A stretch of DNA of 64,000 bases from Uranotaenia lowii (taxonomy: Eukaryota > Arthropoda > Insecta > Diptera > Culicidae), in assembly GCF_029784155.1 (NCBI RefSeq), contig NC_073691.1:26200146-26264145 (forward strand). Direction: 5' to 3'. A program made the translations under genes and the position numbers. Every line of letters begins with the position of its first letter. The stretch's first letter is position 1. Under the pieces are notes generated by a model. That model did not search any database and was not told where the DNA came from. It worked only from the letters and a program-made list of their open reading frames with translations. Below are positions 34,761 through 43,970 of this stretch, piece by piece.

Positions 34761-35650
34761 GTGGGTACCTGTAGTGCCGCTTCTTAAGGGGGAAACTGCG
34801 GGGATATGACTATACCTTCCTCGTTCCATTGTCGGAAGAAACCCACGCGGACCTCTCAAGTCCTAGGTATGCCAGCTAAAGGGATACAAGAAGACTTGTC
34901 AACGGTAGGAGTAGACTGAGCTCTTTGACGGGAGCTGTCGAGTAGAGTGCGTCCGACCCCACGGTTCAAAGCCACAAAAGCAACATCCTCTGAGTAGTGG
35001 ATGCCGTGGGTAGACCGCTTTCGTGCTGTTCCCAACGATCGAATCTGCGGGGATATGACTATACTTTCTACGCAGTGGGAATCGTTGAGAAAGGGTTATT
35101 ACATGATCGTGGAATACCCATGAATAGAGTGGCTCTCGACGCCGAGTTAGCCATTTGAGTCAGTGTCTGATGACGTCGTCGTCAGTAATCATTAGAGTAG
35201 TTGCGTCAAGTCCCGCACGTATGCTCTGACAGGCGCGAGTCTAGGATAAGCTGCCCTCAATCGGCAAACGATGGGCATAAAGGTGGTCAACCTCGAATCC
35301 TGGGGATAAGAACTAGGGCTTCGAGTCGTTAGAGGAGAGGTTATACCAAGAATCAATAGAGGGGATAAGAGATCAGGCCTTGAGTCGTGCAGAATGTGTA
35401 CATCAGCTTCGAGTCGATGCGAGGAGGAGACGAATCTCGAGTCGTAATCGTAAGAATAGAGATCAGACATAGAGCCGCGAAGACGAGAGTTTTATGAAGG
35501 AATCTCGAATCATTGCGTGGAGATATCAATTCTCAAGTCGTTAGTGGAGCGTTCAGATGAGAGTTCGACTATAGATAGACCTCCAACTATTGAAGGATAG
35601 TTAAACATGCCCATGTCGGAACTAGGTCTGCGTCCCCAGGTGGTTGACTA
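34761..35650 (+). other. Probable 3' tail of the R1-like element, with loose GAGTCGT repeats
   Basis: No gene. CTGCGGGGATATGACTATA occurs at about 34797 and about 35045. From about 35300 to 35540 the word GAGTCGT and close variants recur at irregular intervals of about 30-70 bp within purine-rich sequence. It leads directly into the 13-bp GTCGACTTGACTA satellite at 35655. Assignment to the R1 tail is inference from position. Confidence 0.5.
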
Positions 35651-35654
35651 GCCG

Positions 35655-38600
35655 ACTTGATTAGTCGACTTGATTAGTCGACTTGACTAGTCGACTTGAC
35701 TAGTCGACTTGACTAGTCGACTTGACTAGTTGACTTGACTAGTCGACTTGACGAGTCGACTTGACCAGTCGACTTGACTAGTCAACTTGACTAGTCAACT
35801 TGACTAATCGACTTAACTTAACCAGTCGACTTGACTAGTCAAATTGACTAGTGACTTAACTAGTTGACTTGACGCGTTGAATTGACTAGTCGACTTGACT
35901 AGTCAACTTGACTAGTCGACTGGACTAGTCGACTTTACTTGTCGTCTTGACTGGTCGACTTGACTAGTCGACTTGACTAGTCAACTTGACTAGTCGACTT
36001 GACTAGTCGACTTGACTAGTCGACTTGACTAGTCAACTTGACTAGTCGACTTGACTAGTCGACTTGACTAGTCAACTTGACTAGTTGACTTGACTAGTCG
36101 ACTTGACTAGTCGACTTGACCAGTCTACTTGACTGGTCAACTTGACTTGTCAACTTTACTAGTCGACTTAACTAGTTGACTTGACGCGTTGACTTGATAA
36201 GTCGACTTGACTAGTTGACTGGACTAGTCGACTTGACTAGCCGACTTGACTAGTCGACTTGACTAGTCGACTTGACTTGTCAACTTGACGATTCGACTTG
36301 ACTAGACGACTTGACTAGTTGACTTGACAAGTCGACTTGACCAGTCGACTTGACTATTCAACTTGACTAGTGACTTAACTAGTTGACTTGACGCGTTGAA
36401 TTGACTAGTCGACTTTACTTGTCGTCTTGAATTGTCGTCTTGACTAGTCGACTTGACTAGTCGACTTGACTAGTCGACTTGACTAGTCGACTTGACTAGT
36501 TGACTTGACTAATCGACTTGACTAGTCGACTTGACTAGTCGACTTGACTAGTCGACTTGACTAATCAACTTGACTAGTCGACTTGACTAGTTGACTTGAC
36601 TAGTTGACTTGACTAGTCGACTTGACTAGTCGACTTGATTAGTCGACTTGACTAGTCGACTTGACCAGTCGACTTGCCTAGTCGACTTGACTAGTCGACT
36701 TGACCAGTCGACTTGACCAGTCTACTTGACTAGTCAACTTTACTAGTCAACTTGACTAGTCGACTTAACTAGTTGACTTGACGCGTTGACTTGATAAGTC
36801 GACTTGACTAGTTGACTTGATTAGTCGACTTGACTAGCTGACTTGACTAGTCGACTTGACTTGTCAACTTGACGATTCGACTTGACTAGACGACTTGACT
36901 AGTTGACTTGACAAGTCGACTTGACCAGTCGACTTGACTATTCAACTTGACTAGTGACTTAACTAGTTGACTTGACGCGTTGAATTGACTAGTCGACTTG
37001 ACTAGTCGACTTGATTAGTCGACTTTACTAGTCGACTTGACAAGTCGACTTGACTTGTCGACTTGACTAGTCGACTTGACAAGTCGACTTGACTAGTCGA
37101 CTTGACTAGTCGACTTGACTTGTCGACTTGACTAGTCGACTTGACTTGTCGACTTGACTAGTCGACTTGACTAGTCGACTTGGCTAGTCGATTTGACAAG
37201 TCGTCTTGACTAGTCGACGTGACGAGTCGACTTGACCAGTCGACTTGACTAGTCAACATGACTAGTCAACTTGACCAGTGACTTAACTAGTTGACTTGAT
37301 GCGTTGACTTGATAAGTCGACTTGACTAGTTGACTTGACTAGTCGACTTGACTAGTCGACTTGACTAGTCAACTTGACTAGTCGACTTGACTAGTCTACT
37401 TGACTAGTTGACTTGACAAGTCGACTTGACTTGTCGACTTGACTAGTCGACTTGACTAGTCGACTTGGCTAGTCGATTTGACTAGTCGTCTTGACTAGTC
37501 GACGTGACGAGTCGACTTGACCAGTCGACTTGACCAGTCGACTTGCCTAGTCGACTTGACTAGTCGACTTGACCAGTCGACTTGACCAGTCTACTTGACT
37601 AGTCAACTTTACTAGTCAACTTGACTAGTCGACTTAACTAGTTGACTTGACGCGTTGACTTGATAAGTCGATTTGACTAGTTGACTTGATTAGTCGACTT
37701 GACTAGCTGACTTGACTAGTCGACTTGACTTGTCAACTTGACGATTCGACTTGACTAGACGACTTGACTAGTTGACTTGACAAGTCGACTTGACCAGTCG
37801 ACTTGACTATTCAACTTGACTAGTGACTTAACTAGTTGACTTGACGCGTTGAATTGACTAGTCGACTTGACTAGTCGACTTGATTAGTCGTTTTTACTAG
37901 TCGACTTGACAAGTCGACTTGACTTGTCGACTTGACTAGTCGACTTGACAAGTCGACTTGACTAGTCGACTTGACTAGTCGACTTGACTAGTCGACTTGA
38001 CTTGTCGACTTGACTAGTCGACTTGACTTGTCGACTTGACTAGTCGACTTGACTAGTCGACTTGGCTAGTCGATTTGACAAGTCGTCTTGACTAGTCGAC
38101 GTGACGAGTCGACTTGACCAGTCGACTTGACTAGTCAACATGACTAGTCAACTTGACCAGTGACTTAACTAGTTGACTTGATGCGTTGACTTGATAAGTC
38201 GACTTGACTAGTTGACTTGACTAGTCGACTTGACTAGTCGACTTGACTAGTCAACTTGACTAGTCGACTTGACTAGTCTACTTGACTAGTTGACTTGACA
38301 AGTCGACTTGACTTGTCGACTTGACTAGTCGACTTGACTAGTCGACTTGGCTAGTCGATTTGACTAGTCGTCTTGACTAGTCGACGTGACGAGTCGACTT
38401 GACCAGCCGACTTGACTAGTCAACTTGACCAGTGACTTAACTAGTTGACTTGATGCGTTGACTTGATAAGTCGACTTGACTAGTCAACTTGACTAGTCGA
38501 CTTGACTAGTCGACTTGACTAGTCGACTTGACTAGTCGACTTGACTAGTCGACTTGACTAGTCGACTTGACTAGTCGACTTGACTAGTCGACTTGACCAG

Positions 38601-39345
38601 TCGACTTGCCTAGTCGACTTGACTAGTCGACTTGACTAGTCGACTTGACTAGTCGACTTGACTAGTCGACTCGACTAGTCGACTTGACTAGTCGACTTGA
38701 CTAGTCGACTTGACTAGTCGACTTGACTAGTCCATTTGACTAGTCGACTTGACTAGTCGACTTGACTAGTCGACTTGACTAGTCGACTTGACTAGTCGAC
38801 TTGACTAGTCGACTTGACTAGTCGACTTGACTAGTCGACTTGACTAGTCGACTTGACTAGTCGACTTGACTAGTCGACTCGACTAGTCGACTTGACTAGT
38901 CGACTCGACTTGTCGACTTGACTTGTCGACTCGACTTGTCGACTGTACTAGTCGGCTTGACTAGTCGACTTGACTAGTCGACTTGACTGGTCGACTTGAC
39001 TAGTCGACTTGACTAGTCGACTTGACTAGTCGACTTGACTAGTTGACTTGACTAGTCCACTTGACTAGTCGACTTGACTACGAGTCGAGTCAAGTCGACT
39101 TGACTAGTCGACTTGACTAGTCGACTCGACCAGTTGACTTGACTAGTCGACTTGACTAGTTTACTTGACTAGTCGACTTGACTATTCGACTTGACTAGTC
39201 GACTCGACTAGTCGATTTGACTAGTCGACTTGACTAGTCGACTTGATTAGTCGACCTTACTAGTCGACCTTACTAGTCGACTTGACTAGTCGACTTGACT
39301 AGTCGACTTAACTAGTCGACTCGACTTGTGAACTCAACTATTCAA
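35655..39345 (+). repeat. 13-bp satellite (GTCGACTTGACTA)n, main array
   Basis: About 280 copies of a 13-bp unit containing two palindromic hexamers, GTCGAC and ACTAGT. Variants (GTTGAC, GTCAAC, ACAAGT, ACCAGT, GCCTAG, ACGCGT) recur in ordered strings, revealing higher-order structure. The last kilobase (38480-38900) is the most homogeneous. At about 39080 an inversion junction (CTACGAGTCGAGTCAAG) breaks the direction for about two units. Confidence 0.95.
36660..38400 (+). repeat. Higher-order duplication of about 870 bp inside the 13-bp array
   Basis: An ordered string of variant units starting near 36663 (GACCAGTCGACTTGCCTAG, then CAGTCTACTTG, CTTGACGCGTTGAC, GACGATTCGAC, CTAGACGAC, GCTAGTCGATTTG, GACGTGACGAG, CTTGATGCGTTG) repeats from near 37530. 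Matching landmarks are 869 bp apart (36761 against 37630) or about 881 bp (37279 against 38160), the latter because one extra 13-mer lies in the second copy. Part of the string also occurs once more at about 36115-36400. Confidence 0.85.
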
Positions 39346-39521
39346 CTTGAGTCATAGGCTTGACTATTAGGATTTCAAAAAGTTTCAGTATCGTGTCATA
39401 TGAAAGCAGAAGAAATAACATTTCCTTAGAGCTTTTGCTTTAAACTTTTTGAAGTACCTACTGTTAAAAGTCTAAGAAAAGTCAACGAAGAGGATATTTT
39501 CCTATTTCAACTTTCACTTAC

Positions 39522-40930
39522 CAGCCAAAAAGAGATCCTGCAGCGCCTGGACCGATTGGCATAGGATGGCCCACCCCTCTTGTTGGCTGATGGCCCGCCT
39601 CCGGCTGGCCACAACATCCGCTAGGGTCACGCTGGCGGCGACTCCACCCAGGAGGACCCCCGAGTAGCCGGAGCGTCCACTGCCGTCTCGCGAGAGCGTG
39701 CCATTGGTACTGGCGGACTCTGGACGTTGCTGTTGTTGTTGTTGTTGTTGATGGTGATGTTGCTGATGCTGCTCCTGCTGCGATTGATGGTAGAGACGAT
39801 GCTTACTACTACTAGTTGAGTTATTGCTATTACTACTTCTACTACTACTACTAGCACAGCCTTGTTGATTCTGTTGTTGAAGTTGATGTTGTAGTTGTAG
39901 TTGATGTTGTTGTTGTTGTTGCGGATATGTGTGTAGATTGAGATGGAGATTCTGTTTCTGTTGTTGCAGTTGCATTTGCTGTTGCTGCTGGTGATGTTGA
40001 AGTGTCCCGACGGTGCCGACGATGGCCGTGGCCGTAGAGGAAGTGATCGTGGAGGTGGAGGAAGTACCAGACCGGGTGCTGCGGAGTGAATCCGTCCGGT
40101 CTTCGGCCCCGGTGGAAAGTTGTTGCTGAAGCATCCGTTGCTGCTGCTGCAGTTGTTGCTGCTGCTGCCGGGCTTGGCTAGCCAGCTCCAGGAACTCGGC
40201 TCGCAGCGCCTCGATCTGCTTGGACTGGTGCTCCTGTTTGATGTAGCTGTTGTTGCTGTTGCTGTTGCCAGTATTATTGTCACTGCTGTCACCACTTGGG
40301 ATACTGCTAACATTATTATACTTATACTGAAGATAAGGCCCCCGCGGTAAAGTGTTATTCGTATAGGCACCGTAAGTGGGTCTTGATCCGCCATTTTGTT
40401 GCTGTTGCTCTTGTTGTTGTTTTTGTTGCTGTTGTTGTTGCTGATCGGAACGATTCGGTTGGCCACTTTGGTACACGATTGGTCTCGATTGGTGCGACTG
40501 CTGTTTGTGCAGCAGAGGATCCAAAAAGGGTTGATTTTGATTCTGGCTCTTCTTCAGTCTGAGCGTTGACGATGACGACGAATGATGGTAGTTACTGTTG
40601 TTGTTGTTGATGTTGTTGTTACTGTTATTGTTACTGTTTTGAATCGTCGAGGCAGCGGTGGATGATTGAGCCGCCATGTTGGGTTGAGTTCCACCCCCCA
40701 TTATCATAATCATCCCAGTTGATGCCTGATGGGGGTGAAAGTGATGGTTGCTCCGATAATTGCTGCTGCTGCTCTTATTATTGTTGTTGCTGTGACTACT
40801 GCTAGTACTACTGTTGCCACTGCTACGTGGCAAGGTGGCAGCATGTGTTCCTGATGCTGCTGCTCCTGACGATGATGATGACGACGACGACGACGTTGAC
40901 GACGATGGCGGCGACGGTTTATGATACATT
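39522..40930 (-). CDS. Low-complexity Q/S/N/H-rich protein with KIND-like domain start (exon)
   Basis: A minus-strand internal exon with both splice sites visible: acceptor TGTGTCCTTTCAG just upstream of AATG (40931-40932 is the AG), and donor CTG then GTAAGT after 39522. It holds 469 codons plus one base (phase 1) from the first ATG; translation might instead enter from an upstream exon. Residues 1-420 are Ser-, Asn-, His- and Gln-rich with long poly-Q and mixed Q/H tracts, probably disordered. Residues about 430-469 (SVTLADVVASRRRAISQQEG, then WAILCQSVQALQDLFLAG) resemble the N-terminal helix region of the KIND domain (kinase non-catalytic C-lobe fold), known from Spire, PTPN13, FRMPD2 and KNDC1; KIND in Spire binds formins. 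Which family this is cannot be decided from one exon. The next exon must lie below 39516, beyond or within the satellite. Confidence 0.75.
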
Positions 40931-40932
40931 CT

Positions 40933-41202
40933 GAAAGGACACAGGAAACAAAAAGCAAATATTAATTAATCACCATCAGCAGCATCATCAGTGTCGCCAT
41001 TTGGCATTCGGGCCCCGGAATGCTCTGAACGGGAAGGATTAATGTCACTGAAAGCTGAGAATGTTTCATTTTATCGCTGAAAACATTTTCACTATTTCAT
41101 TTTGTGCTTTAAGATACAATACATATTTTAGACAAAGTTGACAAAAACGCAAGCTCCCAGCTGAAAAAAGTCGAATGTCAAGTCTGAAGTATATGCCAGT
41201 TA
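40933..41202. other. Upstream intron edge of the KIND-like gene
   Basis: Sequence just 5' (minus strand) of the acceptor includes the polypyrimidine stretch at about 40933-40955 and ATC/CAG-rich words. No exon is recognised before the satellite begins. Confidence 0.4.
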
Positions 41203-41535
41203 AAATTGTCAAAATTGTCAAAATTGTCAAAATTGTCAAAATTGTCAAAATTGTCAAAATTGTCAAAATTGTCAAAATTGTCAAAATTGTCAAAATTGTC
41301 AAAATTGTCAAAATTGTCAAAATTGTCAAAATTGTCAAAATTGTCAAAATTGTCAAAATTGTCAAAATTGTCAAAATTGTCAAAATTGTCAAAATTGTCA
41401 AAATTGTCAAAATTGTCAAAATTGTCACAAATGTCAGAATTGTCAAAATTGTCAAAATTGTCAAAATTGTCAAAATTGTCAAAATTGTCAAAATTGTCAA
41501 AATTGTCAAAATTTTCAAAATAGTCCAAATTGTCA
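41203..41535. repeat. 9-bp array (AAAATTGTC)n, first block
   Basis: About 36 tandem copies of AAAATTGTC, nearly perfect, with variants near 41427-41440 and 41512-41530. It stays open in several frames (Lys-Ile-Val, Asn-Phe-Asp and Leu-Ser-Lys repeats), none of which is a gene. Confidence 0.95.
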
Positions 41536-41926
41536 AAACTAGTTGACTTGACTAGTAGACTTGACTAGTCGACTTGACTAGTCTACTTGACTAGTCTACT
41601 TGACTAGTCGACTGGACTAGTCGACTTGACTAGTCGACTGGACTAGTCGACTTGACTAGTCGACTTGACTAGTCGACTTGACTAGTCGACTTGACTTGTC
41701 GACATGACTAGTCGACTTGACTAGTCGACTTGGCTAGTCGACTTGACTAGTCGTCTTGACTAGTCGTCTTGACTAGTCGTCTTGACTAGTCGTCTTGACT
41801 AGTCGACTTGACTAGTCGACTTGACTAGTTGACTTGACTAGTCGACTTGACTAGTCGTCTTGACTAGTCGTCTTGACTAGTCGACTTGACTAGTCGACTT
41901 GACTAGTCGACTTGACTCGTCAAGTC
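41536..41926 (+). repeat. 13-bp satellite block inserted in the 9-bp array
   Basis: About 30 units of the GTCGACTTGACTA satellite in the same orientation as the main array, including the variant GTCTTGACTAGTC repeated in two runs (41750-41800 and 41855-41880). Both junctions with the 9-bp array fall in shared GTCAA/TTGAC words (GTCAAAACTAGTTGACTTG on the left, GACTCGTCAAGTCAAAATTG on the right). Confidence 0.93.
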
Positions 41927-42200
41927 AAAATTGTCAAAATTGTCAAATTTGTCAAAATTGTCAAAATTGTCAAAATTGTCAAAATTGTCAAAATTGTCAA
42001 AATTGTCAAAATTGTCAAAATTGTCAAAATTGTCAAAATTGTCAAAATTGTCAAAATTGTCAAAATTGTCAAAATTGTTAAAATTGTCAAAACTGTCAAA
42101 ATTGTCAAAATAATCAAAATTGTCAAAATTGTCAAAATTGTCAAAATTGTCAAAATTGTCAAAACTGTTTTAATTGTCATAATTGTCGAAATTTCAAAAT
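41927..42200. repeat. 9-bp array (AAAATTGTC)n, second block
   Basis: Roughly 27 copies of the same 9-bp unit, with more variants after about 42080 and decay after 42165. It continues the first block in register of sequence but is split from it by the 13-bp satellite. Confidence 0.93.
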
Positions 42201-43960
42201 TGTCAACAAAATGTCGAGATTCAAAGTCAATTTGACATTTTGCATTATTTTTCGACTTCATTTGTCTTTCTGTTTTTTTGTTTCTAATGGTGTTGCCTTC
42301 GCCTGGTTGTCAAAATTTCTCCACACGGTTAGTTTCCCAACGTTTTTTTTTCGAATCGATAAAACTCCATGATGTTTCGGAATCGATACAACATCACACA
42401 GAAAAAAAAATCCATCCCGTACGTGACATCAATCTAATCTTTGAAATGGGTTTGGATTTTTTTTTTCTTTAAATTTCTCCCACGCGTTTGCTTCCAACAA
42501 ACATGGGGACGTGTCACTTCTCCGCCTCAAAAACCGTAATCACTGACTACTAGGGGGTTGCATTCAGGATTTTTTATCCTTTTTTTTTGTTGTTTTTTAC
42601 TTTTCTTTGGAAAACGGAGTTCATGACGTACGGGCCAATAACGGTGGTAGTTCGCTCGTTTCAATCAATCCGGGTGGCTCTGCTGGGTGATGATTACGTT
42701 GTGATTTTTCGTTATGAATGACGAGCACGTGCACCCGCTTTGAAGAGAATAAGTCGACCATTTGCCAATCAACCCTTGTCAGCTTGATTTGTAATCGACG
42801 TTGAAATTTATTGCATTCTCTTTCAAAAAAAAAAAAATTATCGAATATTTTATCTTGAGGACCTAAAGTTTTCTCCATACTTCAAAAACAGCCGAGAAAG
42901 TTTCCACTAAAATAAAATTTAATCGGACTTAGTTCTTGCCAAGCAAACTTTAAAAGCAAACCTGCTTTTAAAGTTCGAAAGTGCTTACTCAGTTTCTAGG
43001 AAAAACTTTTTCAGCCTTCAATCCCGCCCGGCAGATCTGCATCTTTTGCTGCAGGTGAACAAAATTTAAACCCCCCAGAACACATTCGGCTAGTAGTTGG
43101 TACTAAGTTTCACTAGTTATTTTCAGAGTTCCTCCTTCTACCAAAATTGCTGATACGGAGCGCTCAACGAAACCGGAAAATTGGCTCACATGAACGCTAC
43201 TAGCAAGCTACAAAACCAAAATCAAGCCAAACGACCACCAAACGGCTGAAGAAATGGCTTCGAGGAGTCTGATGATGGTGGTCGTTAGTTGCACTGCTTC
43301 GAAACTGCTTGAATTCTCACCCAAAAGGTGTAGGATTGTGTGTGGGTGTAGTTAGGCGATGAACCGGATAGCATAATGGAATGGAAATATTAATTGAATT
43401 ATATTTCATAACAGTACGGACCCGGTGGGTGGCGTCGAAGGAGGGCGGAAGTTTTTGTAGGAAAACGGTCGACAGAAGATTCACTTTGTCTATTGTGGGA
43501 ATCGATATTCAACAAAAGTCGAGGATGGAGTAACCTAGTGTGTTTAATGATTTCAAGACTTTGGTTCAACCATAAACTGAATTGAGACTTGTAAAACTTC
43601 CAAATATTGAAATATCGACGGGCCCTTTTTAAGGCCAATAGGCATGTGGATGATTTCATGTTTAACCGTTTTGATGTTCAGCATGCAAGGAGAAGAAATC
43701 AGAAAAATCCTCGGGGAGGGAGAACTTAAGTCGTTAATTGTTGACTCATGATTTTTTTTATCCACTGAAGTATTCTGATAGGGAATTCAGCTAGTAAAAC
43801 CTTATTCAGCCAATATGGAACTTTAAATGCCCATTTGTGAATAATTGGGGAAAATTGCACTAATAGTTCACAGAACCAAATTAACTTGAAAACAATAACG
43901 AATGGACAAACTTGAGGCCAAAAGAAACGCGATTACAAAAATGGTCTCACCCTTTGGTTT
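42201..43960. other. Mixed-composition spacer, no host gene seen
   Basis: More GC-balanced than most of the window, possibly an intron or upstream region of the KIND-like gene. Contains a run of A at about 42826-42838 and two short reverse-transcriptase relics near its right end, listed separately. Confidence 0.4.
43607..43660 (-). pseudogene. Ty3/gypsy-like RT motif relic
   Basis: The minus strand reads HEIIHMPIGLKKGPSIFQ, the block that in Ty3/gypsy reverse transcriptases is usually Y/H-E-F-x-x-M-P-F-G-L-x-N-A-P-x-x-F-Q. Neighbouring sequence has no other recognised RT block. A decayed remnant is the best reading. Confidence 0.55.
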
Positions 43961-43970
43961 GCAAAACGTG
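43941..43970 (+). pseudogene. Very short RT motif relic (PFGLQN)
   Basis: The plus strand reads MVSPFGLQNV before a stop, matching the core of the same Ty3/gypsy block. It is only ten codons and weak alone; it is listed because of the other relics in this region. Confidence 0.3.

Noticed and set aside
35655..39345. CRISPR array
   Set aside because: The regular short repeats superficially suggest one, but units are contiguous 13-mers without unique spacers, and the context is clearly eukaryotic.
39627..40958. Alternative frames overlapping the KIND-like exon (Ile/Asn/Ser-rich minus frame, Leu-rich plus frame, Arg/His-rich minus frame)
   Set aside because: Frame shadows of the CAG/CAA/AAC-rich exon. 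Only the frame with both splice sites and a domain-like C-terminus is retained.
41066..42261. Repetitive frames (Lys-Ile-Val, Asn-Phe-Asp, Thr-Ile-Leu and Leu-Ser-Lys repeats)
   Set aside because: By-products of the AAAATTGTC array, open in several frames at once on both strands.
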